DNA of 64,000 nt, taken from NCBI RefSeq assembly GCF_016616095.2, contig NZ_CP067089.2:310001-374000 (forward strand), read 5' to 3'. Positions 24,996 to 33,737 of this stretch are shown one piece after another. Each line of letters begins with the position of its first letter. Position 1 is the stretch's first letter. The translations under genes and the position numbers were made by a program. A model generated the notes under the pieces. The model ran no database searches and was not told the origin of the DNA. It saw nothing but the letters and a program-made list of their open reading frames with translations. The DNA is from Breznakiella homolactica (GTDB lineage Bacteria > Spirochaetota > Spirochaetia > Treponematales > Breznakiellaceae).

Positions 24996-25588
24996 ATATA
25001 GAGTATTTTACGAAATATTGCGAATACGAAAGTAACGGACTGCGAAAGGGAGCAAAAGAACAACTAAGAAAGTTTATTGAGTCATTTGATAATTTTGATG
25101 AAAAAGAATCCTGGACAATTGAGTATCTGCCGTCTTTGAAAATAAACATGAATAGCCGGATCAGGAACGAAATATTCGAAGAAATAGTTTTTCCTGTTTT
25201 GCTGAAAGGGTATAACGAAAAGAATATCACTTTAATGATTTGGCTGGTGAAATTGAGCCAGAACCTTTATCAGAACCAGAAGATATGGGAAAAAATTGAT
25301 TATAAAACAGATATGCAGATAATCAGGGAATGCTGGGAAATAGATCCCCGCAACGCTGAGATTCAGGATATCTATCTGGATTTGGAAATCCGCGGAATAG
25401 CGTATAGTATCCATGAATGGCCCAGCGGAATTTTAATCGGCAATGACGGCGCCACACTGGAAGAATCAAAAGCGCTGCTGAAAGAAGTTCCCTTTCTGAA
25501 AAGTCTTGATAGAAATAACAAATTTAAAAACGTTATCGCTGATTACGAGGATAAGCTAAAACAAAACATACAGCGGCTGGAAAAATAG
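24992..25588 (+). CDS. Hypothetical helical protein
   Basis: This 198-aa, strongly helical, charged protein (GLRKGAKEQLRKFIESFDNF, ECWEIDPRNAEIQDIYLDLE) has no signal peptide or known motif. It shares the ATGA junction with the gene before it. The pair could be an immunity or adaptor set for a toxin not present here. Confidence 0.5.
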   Translation: MNIEYFTKYCEYESNGLRKGAKEQLRKFIESFDNFDEKESWTIEYLPSLKINMNSRIRNEIFEEIVFPVLLKGYNEKNITLMIWLVKLSQNLYQNQKIWEKIDYKTDMQIIRECWEIDPRNAEIQDIYLDLEIRGIAYSIHEWPSGILIGNDGATLEESKALLKEVPFLKSLDRNNKFKNVIADYEDKLKQNIQRLEK

Positions 25589-25657
25589 GGACGGACACTT
25601 CCGGTAAGTATATTTTCCTTCCCGCCGCCATTTTCCATCCCTCCGTGTAAAACAGGT

Positions 25658-25686
25658 TTGACAATAATAGTACCATATAGTACAAT
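25658..25686 (+). promoter_or_regulatory. Promoter of the ten-gene redox/transport operon
   Basis: TTGACA (25658-25663), 17-bp spacer, TACAAT (25681-25686). The spacer contains TAGTAC twice (25669-25674 and 25679-25684, the second touching the -10). Each has the palindromic core GTAC and is a candidate MarR binding site for autoregulation. Confidence 0.7.
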
Positions 25687-25710
25687 CATCCAGAAACCGG
25701 AGGAAAGACA

Positions 25711-26157
25711 TTGAAAGACGATACCCAGGGCGGCTTACTCATTACCCTGATCAAACAGGTGAGCGGGAGAATCTTCGAAAAGCTCCTGGACAGCGCCGGA
25801 GTGGAAGCCTTTAACGGGGCCCAGGGGCGCATCCTCTTTGTTTTGTGGCAGGAGGACGGTGTGCCCATTGTGGAGCTCTCCCGGAAAACCGGGCTGGCGA
25901 AAACATCCCTCACCAGTATGCTCGAGCGGATGGAGCAGGCGGACCTGATTACCCGTCTGCCGGACCCGGCGGACAAACGAGTCATCCGCGTCTCCCTTAC
26001 CAAAACGGCCCGGAAGCTGAGCGATAAGTACAACGCGGTATCCCAGGAAATGAACAGCATATTCTACGCGGGATTTACCGATGAAGAAATCACCGCCCTG
26101 GACAATTTCCTCGGGCGGGTGGCGAAAAACCTTACCGACAAGGAGCGTTCGATATGA
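25711..26157 (+). CDS. MarR-family transcriptional regulator
   Basis: This 148-aa winged-helix protein contains GRILFVLWQEDGVPIVELSR, TSLTSMLERMEQADLITRLP and DPADKRVIRVSLT, the full MarR core. It starts at TTG 25711 behind CCGGAGGAAAG. As the first gene of the operon it probably represses it. Ligands of MarR repressors are often phenolics, oxidants or metals. The stop overlaps the next start (ATGA). Confidence 0.9.
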   Translation: MKDDTQGGLLITLIKQVSGRIFEKLLDSAGVEAFNGAQGRILFVLWQEDGVPIVELSRKTGLAKTSLTSMLERMEQADLITRLPDPADKRVIRVSLTKTARKLSDKYNAVSQEMNSIFYAGFTDEEITALDNFLGRVAKNLTDKERSI

Positions 26158-26732
26158 TGAAAACCTCAATCCCTATTTCAAACCACTTCTGCCCCCAGAC
26201 CTTGTTTGTCTACGGCACCCGCAAAGAAGACGGCTCGCCGAACTTCGGGCTGTTCTGCTGGTTCAGCTACTACTTTGACGGGGAGATGGGCGCCATGGCC
26301 TCTATCGGCGGGGACAAGCTGACCCGGGACCGGATAAAGGCGACCAGGATCTTTTCCGCCAATCTCGTCACCGAGGAGCTGCTGCCCCTGGCGGATTACT
26401 TCGGCAATACCGGCGGGTACGCCGGGGATAAAATGGACGTGTCCGTGGAGATAGAACAGGGCCGGGTGCTGGATGTGCCCATCCTGGTTAAAAGCCCCTG
26501 GGCCTTTGAGCTGGAAGTTGACCGGTCCATGGAGCTTGACGGCGGGGAGGTCTTCCTCTGTAAGATACGGAACACCCTGGTGGACGAGCGGCTTCGCGAC
26601 GAAGCCCTCACCGAGGAACAGCGGATGAATCTTATCAGGCCGGTGCATTCGGTGCGGCAGACCTACTTCAAATGGGACGGCACGTTGGCCGGTCCCTGGG
26701 GCGGACCCATGAAGGCGGTCCGGGAAAAGTAA
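26154..26732 (+). CDS. Flavin reductase-like FMN-binding protein
   Basis: This 192-aa protein matches the flavin reductase-like domain: the N-terminal FCPQTLFVYGTRKEDGSPNF loop, then WFSYYFDGEMGAMASIGGDK for flavin contacts, then RIFSANLVTEELLPLADYFG. Members bind FMN and reduce flavins or act as small redox enzymes. It is translationally coupled to marR. Confidence 0.75.
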   Translation: MMKTSIPISNHFCPQTLFVYGTRKEDGSPNFGLFCWFSYYFDGEMGAMASIGGDKLTRDRIKATRIFSANLVTEELLPLADYFGNTGGYAGDKMDVSVEIEQGRVLDVPILVKSPWAFELEVDRSMELDGGEVFLCKIRNTLVDERLRDEALTEEQRMNLIRPVHSVRQTYFKWDGTLAGPWGGPMKAVREK

Positions 26733-26755
26733 AAGTAGGGCAATGGGAGATGGTC

Positions 26756-27373
26756 ATGACAATACAGGAATGTCTGCAAATTCTGAGGGATGTAAAGGAT
26801 GTGGCCTTTGCCACCGTGGACCGGCACGGCCATCCCCAGGTCCGTATCATCGACGTGATGATTGTGGAAAACGAAACGCTGTACTTCTGCACCTCCCGGG
26901 GCAAGGAGTTCCACCGGGAGGTGATGGAGTCCGGCAGGGCCGCGGTCACGGGGATGAACCGGGAGTACCAGATGGTGCGCCTTAATGGTTCCGTGAAAAA
27001 GCCGCCGGAACAGAAAGCCTGGATAGACAGGATTTTTACGGAGAACCCCTCGATGAACGAAGTGTATCCCGGGGACAGCCGGTATATCCTGGATGCCTTT
27101 CTCATCGAAGACGGGGAGCTTGAGTTTTTTGATTTAGGAAAATCTCCCATCTACCGGGAAAGCTTTGCCCTGGGAAGCGGGACTGTCACTCCCAAGGGCT
27201 TTGCCATAACGGAGGCCTGTATCGGCTGCGGCGAGTGCGAAAGCCGCTGCCCCCAGAAGTGTATCGACGCCGGTTCGCCGTACACCATCCGGCAGGAGAA
27301 CTGCCTCCACTGCGGACTCTGCTTTGAGGTCTGTCCCGCCGGGGCCATAGAGAGCAGGAGTGTGAATGATTAA
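26756..27373 (+). CDS. PNPOx-like flavoprotein fused to a 2x[4Fe-4S] ferredoxin
   Basis: This 205-aa protein has an N-terminal pyridoxamine-phosphate-oxidase-like split barrel (DVAFATVDRHGHPQVRIIDV, then LYFCTSRGKEFHREVMESG). The C-terminal domain carries two clusters, CIGCGECESRCPQKC and CLHCGLCFEVCPAGA. Such fusions in anaerobes are flavin and iron-sulfur electron-transfer proteins. ATG 26756 is chosen because GGGAG lies six bases upstream. It overlaps the permease gene. Confidence 0.85.
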   Translation: MTIQECLQILRDVKDVAFATVDRHGHPQVRIIDVMIVENETLYFCTSRGKEFHREVMESGRAAVTGMNREYQMVRLNGSVKKPPEQKAWIDRIFTENPSMNEVYPGDSRYILDAFLIEDGELEFFDLGKSPIYRESFALGSGTVTPKGFAITEACIGCGECESRCPQKCIDAGSPYTIRQENCLHCGLCFEVCPAGAIESRSVND

Positions 27374-28007
27374 AAATGTTTTTACCATCCTGTTTCAGCG
27401 GCGGGAATTTTTCCTGGGACTCACCCTGGAGCACCTGGGCATCGCCGGGCTGGCGATTCTCTTTTCCAGCCTACTAGGCCTTTTCCTGGGACTGCTCATC
27501 AGCGAGTACGGCAGGCTCGCCCGGGTGGTCACCGGGGCTTCCAATATCATCTATACCATTCCGTCCATCTCCCTCCTGGGCTTCCTGCTCCCGGTGACGG
27601 GCATCGGCAACACCACCGCGGTGATCGCCCTGACGGTGTACGGGCTGCTGCCGGTAATCGGCAACACCTACACGGGGATGAAAAACATAGACCCCGATGT
27701 GGCCGAGGCCGCCAAGGGTATGGGCACCTCCCGGTGGCAGATGCTCTGGAAGATTAAACTGCCCCTGGCCCTGCCGGTGATTATTTCCGGGATGCGGACC
27801 ATGGTGGTCATGACCATCGCCCTGGGAGGCATCGCCTCCTTTATCGGCGCCGGCGGCCTGGGGGTGGCGATTTACCGGGGCATCACCACCAACAACATGG
27901 CCATGACCGTGGCGGGCAGCCTTTTGATCGCGGTAATCGCCGTTGTCCTGGACAGCGGCATTCACCTTATTGAAAAAATAATTCCATGGAAGAGGAGTAT
28001 AAAATGA
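27366..28007 (+). CDS. OpuC/ProW-type ABC transporter permease
   Basis: This 213-aa integral membrane protein has about five to six helices and the ABC permease EAA loop VAEAAKGMGTSRWQMLWKIK (about 114-133). The phrases IYTIPSISLLGFLLPVTGIG and IASFIGAGGLGVAIYRGI are characteristic of OpuCB/OpuCD permeases for glycine betaine, choline or carnitine. It is followed by its binding protein and ATPase, with overlaps at both ends. Confidence 0.9.
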   Translation: MIKNVFTILFQRREFFLGLTLEHLGIAGLAILFSSLLGLFLGLLISEYGRLARVVTGASNIIYTIPSISLLGFLLPVTGIGNTTAVIALTVYGLLPVIGNTYTGMKNIDPDVAEAAKGMGTSRWQMLWKIKLPLALPVIISGMRTMVVMTIALGGIASFIGAGGLGVAIYRGITTNNMAMTVAGSLLIAVIAVVLDSGIHLIEKIIPWKRSIK

Positions 28008-28909
28008 AGAGCTATCATAAAACAATTTCAGTCATTGTCCTGCTGGCGGTCGTCCTGGTCTTTGGCCTTGCCGGATGCGGAAAGGACACGGAGCAGACCG
28101 TACGCATAGCCACCAAGCCCATGACCGAGCAGCTCATCCTGGGGGAAATGCTGGCCATGCTGATTGAGGAAAACACCGGCCTGAAAGCGGAAATCATAAA
28201 GGGCATCGGCGGGGGCACTTCCAATATCCATCCCGCCCTGGTAAAGGGGGAATTCGATATGTACCCCGAGTACACCGGAACGGGCTGGAGTTTTGTCTTA
28301 AAGAAGGAAGGCATCCCCGGCGACGGCGAACTCTTCGCCGAATTAACAAAGGAATACAGGGAGCAGTACGACCTGGAGTGGGTGGGTATGTACGGCTTTA
28401 ACAATACCTTCGGCCTGGTGGTCCGCAAGGACATCGCCGCCCTTCACGGCATCGAGACCTACTCGGACCTGGCGCCCTATACCAAGGACCTGGTCTTTGG
28501 GGCGGAGTACGATTTCTACGAGCGGGAGGACGGCTACGACGCCCTCTGCGCCGCCTACGGTTTTAATTTCTCCAAGGCGGTGGACCTGGACATCGGCCTC
28601 AAGTATCCGGCCATCAACAGCAGACAGATCGACGCGATGAATATCTTTACCACCGACGGCCAGCTCAGTGTCTCCGACGTGGTGATGCTACAAGACGATA
28701 AAAACTTCTACCAGACCTACTACTGCGGCACCGTGGTGCGGCGTGACACCCTGGAAAAACACCCCGGCCTGCGGGAGGCCCTGATGCTCATGGACAACAT
28801 CATCAATGAGGCGGACATGGCCCGGCTCAACTACGAGGTGGAAGGCGCCCAGCGGGACGAACGCACCGTGGCCCGGGAGTACCTCCGGTCAAAGGGCATG
28901 ATCAAATGA
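28004..28909 (+). CDS. OpuCC/ProX-type substrate-binding lipoprotein
   Basis: This 301-aa protein has a lipoprotein signal ending GLAGC (Cys25). The mature part has VRIATKPMTEQLILGEMLAM, GIGGGTSNIHPALVKGEFDM and YPEYTGTGW, all typical of the quaternary-amine binding family. Ligand could be glycine betaine, choline or carnitine. ATG 28004 follows AGGAG. It overlaps the permease stop and the ATPase start. Confidence 0.9.
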   Translation: MKSYHKTISVIVLLAVVLVFGLAGCGKDTEQTVRIATKPMTEQLILGEMLAMLIEENTGLKAEIIKGIGGGTSNIHPALVKGEFDMYPEYTGTGWSFVLKKEGIPGDGELFAELTKEYREQYDLEWVGMYGFNNTFGLVVRKDIAALHGIETYSDLAPYTKDLVFGAEYDFYEREDGYDALCAAYGFNFSKAVDLDIGLKYPAINSRQIDAMNIFTTDGQLSVSDVVMLQDDKNFYQTYYCGTVVRRDTLEKHPGLREALMLMDNIINEADMARLNYEVEGAQRDERTVAREYLRSKGMIK

Positions 28910-29685
28910 ACGGAACAAAGCCCTCCGGCGGGAAAGGCCGGGTGAAAGCCGAACCGGCTATTCGCCTGGAAAGGGTGGACAAGGCTTACGGGGAAAAACC
29001 GGTGCTCCGGGATTTTTCCCTGGCCATCAACGCCGGGGAGTTTGTCACCGCCATCGGCAGTTCCGGCTGCGGAAAGACCACGGTACTTAAACTCATAAAC
29101 GGCCTGCTCAAACCCGACGCGGGGAAGGTGTTTATCCAGGGAAAAGATATCGCCGGTCAAGACCGGGACAGACTCCGCCGCCGGATGGGTTACGCCATCC
29201 AGGGGGTGGGGCTCTTTCCCCACCGGAAAGTCCGGGACAACATTACCTACGTTCCCGAGCTCAACAAGGTCCCCCGGGAGGAGCGGCGGCGCGCCGCGGC
29301 GGAACTGGCCGAGCTGGTGCGCCTCGACCGGGAGCTCCTGGACCGGTACCCCCACGAGCTTTCCGGGGGCCAGCGCCAGCGGGTAGGCCTGGCCCGGGCC
29401 CTGGCGGCAAAGCCGGAGATCGTGCTCATGGATGAGCCCTTCGGCGCGGTGGACGACATCACCCGGAAGAGCCTCCAGGAGGAGATCAAGGGAATCCACC
29501 GCCGCACCGGGGTGACTATCTTTTTTATCACCCACGATATTTCCGAAGCCCTGAGCCTGGGCACCCGGGTGCTGGTGATGGACCAGGGGGTGATCCACCA
29601 GTTCGATACTCCCCGGGAACTCCGGCGCCGGCCGGCCACGGCGTTTACCGCGGAGCTGGTGGGCGGCGCGGGGAAAGCCATATGA
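28906..29685 (+). CDS. OpuCA/ProV-type ABC transporter ATPase
   Basis: This 259-aa ATPase has Walker A GSSGCGKTT near residues 54-62, Q-loop AIQGVGLFPH, signature LSGGQRQRVGLARAL, Walker B IVLMDEPFGAVDD, and the switch His in FFITHDISEA. The Q-loop and DEPFGAVDDI are those of OpuCA. It lacks the C-terminal CBS domains that sense ionic strength in many OpuCA proteins, so its regulation may differ. Confidence 0.9.
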   Translation: MNGTKPSGGKGRVKAEPAIRLERVDKAYGEKPVLRDFSLAINAGEFVTAIGSSGCGKTTVLKLINGLLKPDAGKVFIQGKDIAGQDRDRLRRRMGYAIQGVGLFPHRKVRDNITYVPELNKVPREERRRAAAELAELVRLDRELLDRYPHELSGGQRQRVGLARALAAKPEIVLMDEPFGAVDDITRKSLQEEIKGIHRRTGVTIFFITHDISEALSLGTRVLVMDQGVIHQFDTPRELRRRPATAFTAELVGGAGKAI

Positions 29686-30650
29686 AAATGAACGCCGTGG
29701 TACTGAAACAACCCGGTCCGCCGGAGACCCTGGCAATAAGCCGCGTTCCGGTGCCCGCGGTAAAGCCCGGCTGGGTCCTGGTAAAGGTAAAAGCCTTCGG
29801 CATAAACCGCTCGGAAATCTACACCCGCCAGGGCCATTCCCCGTCGGTAAAGCTCCCCCGGATTATCGGGATCGAGCTGGCAGGTCAGGTGGCGGACCCC
29901 TCGGACAGCGGCCTGGAAAAGGGCGCGCCGGTGGTGTCCCTGATGAAGGGCCTGGGCCGGGAGTTTGACGGCAGCTACGCCGAATACTGCCTCATCCCCG
30001 CGGACCAGGTCTATCCCGTTGACACTTCCCTGGACTGGCCCCGGCTGGCGGCGGTGCCCGAGACCTGGTACACCGCTTATGGTTCCCTGACCGAATCCCT
30101 GGGGGTACAGGCTGGGGAGACCCTGCTCATCCGGGGAGGCACCAGCGCCGCGGGCCTGGCCGCTTTGGCCCTGGCCAGGGCCCTGGGGCTCCGGGTCTTT
30201 TCCACCACCAGGAGTGAAGGAAAAACCGGACCGCTGAAAGCCGCCGGGGCGGACGAGGCCCTGGTGGATGATGGAAACCTGACGGCTGTGGTGAAAAGAC
30301 TCGCCCCGGGCGGGGCGGACAAGGTCCTGGAACTGACCGGGGCCGCCACCCTGCGGGATTCCCTCAAACTCACCAGGCCCGGGGGCATCGTCTGTTTCAC
30401 CGGCATCCTCAGCGGCTGGGTCCTGGACAACTTTGAGCCCATCGACGACATTCCGTCGGGAGTGTACCTCACCAGCTTCCACAGCGATTCGGTAAGCCGG
30501 AAAGCCATGGCGGAACTGTTTACTTTAATAGAAGAAAAGGCCATTCCCATACCCGAGCCGGTGGTGTTCGGCCTGGGGGATATCCGCCGGGCCCACGAGT
30601 TAATGGAGAGCGGCGCCGCCGGCGGAAAGATTGTAGTGGTCAATGAATAA
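29682..30650 (+). CDS. Quinone oxidoreductase / zinc-type alcohol dehydrogenase superfamily
   Basis: This 322-aa medium-chain dehydrogenase/reductase has the N-terminal groES-like domain (VKVKAFGINRSEIYTRQGHS, LPRIIGIELAGQVA). The Rossmann domain is marked by GETLLIRGGTSAAGLAALAL near 143-162. No structural zinc cysteine cluster is present, so it belongs to the zinc-free quinone reductase/enoyl reductase branch using NADPH. It starts within the stop of the ATPase gene. Confidence 0.85.
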   Translation: MKMNAVVLKQPGPPETLAISRVPVPAVKPGWVLVKVKAFGINRSEIYTRQGHSPSVKLPRIIGIELAGQVADPSDSGLEKGAPVVSLMKGLGREFDGSYAEYCLIPADQVYPVDTSLDWPRLAAVPETWYTAYGSLTESLGVQAGETLLIRGGTSAAGLAALALARALGLRVFSTTRSEGKTGPLKAAGADEALVDDGNLTAVVKRLAPGGADKVLELTGAATLRDSLKLTRPGGIVCFTGILSGWVLDNFEPIDDIPSGVYLTSFHSDSVSRKAMAELFTLIEEKAIPIPEPVVFGLGDIRRAHELMESGAAGGKIVVVNE

Positions 30651-30669
30651 AGGCGGAGGAAAGTACTGC

Positions 30670-31308
30670 ATGAAAAAAATAGGTTTTATGGGTATGGCGG
30701 TTTTACTTCTGGGGCTGGCCGCCGCCTGCGGCTCCCGGGGGCCGTCCACGAAGGAGGTTTCCATGTCAGAAACAATGAATACCATTGCCCGGCGCAGGGC
30801 GGTGCGGAGCTACCAGCCGAAACAGATTACCGAAGCGGAACTTACCGCCGTGCTTAACGCGGGCTCCGCGTCTCCCATTGGCCTGGGGGAGCGGGATTAT
30901 TACCGTTTGACGGTTATCCAGAATCCCGGGATGCTCCGGAGAATTACCGACGCCACGGCAAAAGCCTTTAACCACAATCCCCTGATGAGCCGGGCCACCT
31001 ACGACGCCCCGACCCTGGTGGTGGTCTCCACTATCCGGGACCGGCACCCGGAGATGCCCGGGCTGGAGATTGCCAGCGCCGCCTGTATCGCCGATACCAT
31101 GCTCATCGCCGCCACGGACCTGGGACTGGGCAGCGTGTACATCTGCGCCTTTGTGGAGGGCATCCTGTCGGACCCCCGGCTTCTGGCCGACCTGGGGCTG
31201 CCTCCGGGCTTTACCCCGGTGGCGGGGGTTCTCCTGGGTTACCCCGCGGAACCCCTGGGACCGGCAAGGCTCCTGGAGCCTGTCCTGGCGGTTAACCGGA
31301 TACAATAA
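30670..31308 (+). CDS. Nitroreductase-family lipoprotein
   Basis: This 212-aa protein has a lipoprotein signal ending GLAAAC (Cys20), followed by a full nitroreductase domain: IARRRAVRSYQPKQITEAEL, LNAGSASPIGLGERDYYRLT, and GLGSVYICAFVEGIL. FMN-dependent nitroreductases are normally cytoplasmic, so lipid-anchored export is unusual. ATG 30670 is preferred because GGAGG precedes it and it gives a proper signal sequence. Confidence 0.8.
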   Translation: MKKIGFMGMAVLLLGLAAACGSRGPSTKEVSMSETMNTIARRRAVRSYQPKQITEAELTAVLNAGSASPIGLGERDYYRLTVIQNPGMLRRITDATAKAFNHNPLMSRATYDAPTLVVVSTIRDRHPEMPGLEIASAACIADTMLIAATDLGLGSVYICAFVEGILSDPRLLADLGLPPGFTPVAGVLLGYPAEPLGPARLLEPVLAVNRIQ

Positions 31309-31338
31309 ACTTGTGAGATAACCCAGAGGAGGTGTTCC

Positions 31339-32142
31339 ATGAACCAGGACCAGCGGCTCGACTACTTAGTGCAAACCCTGCTGAACGAGCGGGAGGACGC
31401 CGGGGACATTACGGTACCCAAGGACTACGGCGGCAAGAGGAAGCTCCTCCGGGCGCTGGTGAACGTGCGGCCCCCGGCTCCGGCGGATGAGGAATTCCTT
31501 AAAGTGCAGGATGAGTTCCTGCAAATTGAAAACACGGACCGGGGCATCGTGGATGTTATGGCGCTTCCTGCTGTGACGGCGGATTCCCGGATAAGCCTCT
31601 GGCGGGGGGACATCTGCCGGCTCAAGACCGGGGCCATCGTCAACGCCGCCAACAGCCAAATGCTGGGCTGCTTTATCCCCGGCCATAACTGCATCGACAA
31701 CGCCATCCACACCGCCGCGGGAATCCAGCTCCGGGAGGCCTGTTACCGGCTCATGGAAGCCCAGGGCCACGAGGAGCCCACGGGAAACGCCAAGGTCACC
31801 CCGGGGTTCAACCTGCCGGCAAAGCACGTGATCCACACCGTGGGGCCCATTGTGCAAGGCGGACTCACGGAGCGGCATGAGCGGGACCTCGCATCCTGCT
31901 ACACCGCCTGCCTCAACGCGGCGGCGGAAAACGCTATTACGGACCTGGCCTTCTGCTGCATCTCCACCGGGGTCTTCGGCTTTCCCCAGAAGCGGGCGGC
32001 GGAAATTGCGGTGTCCACGGTTTTGGAATATCTGGAAAATAACAGCGCCATCACGAAAGTGGTCTTTAATGTTTTTACCGATGAGGATTACGCCCTGTAC
32101 CGGGATCTGCTTTCGGTGAGCCGAGCGGGGCGGGAGGAGTAA
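31339..32142 (+). CDS. Zinc-dependent macrodomain ADP-ribosyl hydrolase
   Basis: This 267-aa protein has an N-terminal helical part of about 90 residues and a macrodomain: SLWRGDICRLKTGAIVNAAN, then QMLGCFIPGHNCIDNAIHTA, where the Cys-His-Cys set is the zinc site of this subclass. HVIHTVGPIV and STGVFGFPQKRAAEIA complete the ADP-ribose pocket. In staphylococci and streptococci its relatives reverse SirTM-made ADP-ribosylation of a lipoylated GcvH-like protein. The SirTM gene is next, 2 bp downstream. Confidence 0.9.
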   Translation: MNQDQRLDYLVQTLLNEREDAGDITVPKDYGGKRKLLRALVNVRPPAPADEEFLKVQDEFLQIENTDRGIVDVMALPAVTADSRISLWRGDICRLKTGAIVNAANSQMLGCFIPGHNCIDNAIHTAAGIQLREACYRLMEAQGHEEPTGNAKVTPGFNLPAKHVIHTVGPIVQGGLTERHERDLASCYTACLNAAAENAITDLAFCCISTGVFGFPQKRAAEIAVSTVLEYLENNSAITKVVFNVFTDEDYALYRDLLSVSRAGREE

Positions 32143-32144
32143 CC

Positions 32145-33023
32145 ATGGCGCGGATTGAGGGAACGGCCAGCCCGGACCTGGGGACCACCCCGGAGGATCT
32201 GGCTGTACAGATAAAAGCGGCGGAAGCTATCCTCGTGGGCGCCGGAGCGGGGCTTTCAACCTCTGCCGGGTTTACCTATGACGGCTCCCGGTTTACGGAC
32301 CACTTCGGGGACATGATAGACAAGTACGGATTCACCGATATGTATACCGCCGGGTTTTATCCCTTTAAAACCCCGGAGGAGTTCTGGGCCTACTGGAGCC
32401 GGATGATTCTCGTAAACCGCTATGAGACTCCCGTAGGAAAACCCTACCAAGACCTTCTCCGGCTGCTGGAGGGCCGGGAGTTCTTTGTGCTCACCACCAA
32501 CGTGGACCACCAGTTCCGGAAGGCGGGCTTCCCCAAGGCGCGGCTCTTCTACACCCAGGGAGATTACGGGCTCTTCCAGTGTTCCGTGCCCTGCCACGAT
32601 ACAACCTACGACAACGAGGAGGCGGTCCGCCGGATGGCCGGCGAACAGCGGGATATGAAAATCCCCTCCGCCCTTATTCCCCAATGCCCGGTCTGCGGCA
32701 AGCCCATGGCAACAAACCTCCGGTCGGACGATACCTTTGTACAGGACGAAGGCTGGCAGGCCGCCAGCGGGCGGTACGCAGCCTTCCAGGAAAAACACCT
32801 GCGGGGCAGGGTGCTCTACCTGGAGCTGGGAGTGGGGGGCAACACCCCGGGGATCATCAAGTACAACTTCTGGCGCCGGGTCCATGATAACAAAGAAGCG
32901 GTCTATGCCTGCGTCAACCTGAATGAGGCTTACGCGCCGGCGGAAATCGCGGACCGCTCGGTGTGTGTCAGCGGAGACATTGGGGGTATTCTCGCCGGGA
33001 TGCTGGAGATGAAGCAGCGCTAA
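32145..33023 (+). CDS. SirTM-class (class M) sirtuin, protein ADP-ribosyltransferase
   Basis: This 292-aa protein has the sirtuin NAD loop ILVGAGAGLSTSAGFTYDG (about 30-48), FFVLTTNVDHQFRKAGF in place of the classical QNIDGLH motif, and a zinc site CSVPC...CPVCG. Replacement of the catalytic His region is characteristic of SirTM enzymes, which ADP-ribosylate instead of deacetylating. It ends the ten-gene operon. The usual partners GcvH-L and LplA2 are not in this window, so its target here is open. Confidence 0.85.
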   Translation: MARIEGTASPDLGTTPEDLAVQIKAAEAILVGAGAGLSTSAGFTYDGSRFTDHFGDMIDKYGFTDMYTAGFYPFKTPEEFWAYWSRMILVNRYETPVGKPYQDLLRLLEGREFFVLTTNVDHQFRKAGFPKARLFYTQGDYGLFQCSVPCHDTTYDNEEAVRRMAGEQRDMKIPSALIPQCPVCGKPMATNLRSDDTFVQDEGWQAASGRYAAFQEKHLRGRVLYLELGVGGNTPGIIKYNFWRRVHDNKEAVYACVNLNEAYAPAEIADRSVCVSGDIGGILAGMLEMKQR

Positions 33024-33229
33024 CTACTACCATCCGGGTTTTCAGGCCGCCCGGTATACGCCATCTCCGCCTGGCGGTTACAGCCGGTCCTCTTTTGGAG
33101 ACGTAAAAATACGGACAATATTATTCAGGAGGCTAATTCCCGGGGAAACAAGTGAATAGGGATGAGATTAATCCGCTCCTGCCATAAAACAGATTTACGA
33201 GAGAATCACAGAAGTGAAAGGAAAATATT
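33024..33229. other. Gene-free stretch after the SirTM gene
   Basis: About 200 bp with no recognisable gene, repeat or clear terminator. Confidence 0.3.
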
Positions 33230-33539
33230 TCATCTTTCCTTTTGAAGTTGTTTTATGATATTTATTTTTTCGGGGGGTATACCGGTAAAGAAACCTTGCG
33301 GAATACCCAGGAAATACCCTTGTCCCAATTCAGCGCCCAATTTGATGAGGGTTTGTAATTCTTCTTGTGACTCAATTCCTTCAGCAATTACTTTTATACC
33401 TGCTGAGTGCTTCATAACCAAAGACGTTTCCGTCAATCAAAGAAATAATGGGCTGATATACCGAGGTAATATATCTTCCTTCTATAATTACATTTAAGAT
33501 TTCAGCATCAGTCTGTGTATCGTTAATTATTCCATTCAT
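33230..33539 (-). pseudogene. EAL-domain (c-di-GMP phosphodiesterase) pseudogene with internal deletion
   Basis: Reading from ATG 33539 gives VYQPIISLIDGNVFGYEALS, the start of an EAL domain. The downstream part, in another frame, gives GIKVIAEGIESQEELQTLIK and LGQGYFLGIPQGFF, which is the end of an EAL domain. The junction lies near 33412. The roughly 150 central residues with the metal ligands are missing and the frame is broken, so the gene cannot encode an active enzyme. Confidence 0.85.
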
Positions 33540-33737
33540 ATAATTGGAACTATAGAGATGCTTTATTAAATAACCATTAAATGAGTATTAAAATTTGATG
33601 AAGTTTTATCAATCAGCCAATTCTATTTTTAACTGATAAAAATGGCCCGTTATTCTTTTGACCATTTGAAGTGTTTGCTTGAAAACATTGATACGATTTC
33701 GGCCCTGGCGGGGCGGCAGTTAGAAAGGCTTAACGCG

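Noticed and set aside
29247..30482. Long minus-strand frame opposite the ABC ATPase and quinone reductase genes
   Set aside because: It is a shadow of GC-rich coding sequence: Gly, Gln, Pro and Arg-rich, no ribosome site, and two clear enzymes on the other strand.
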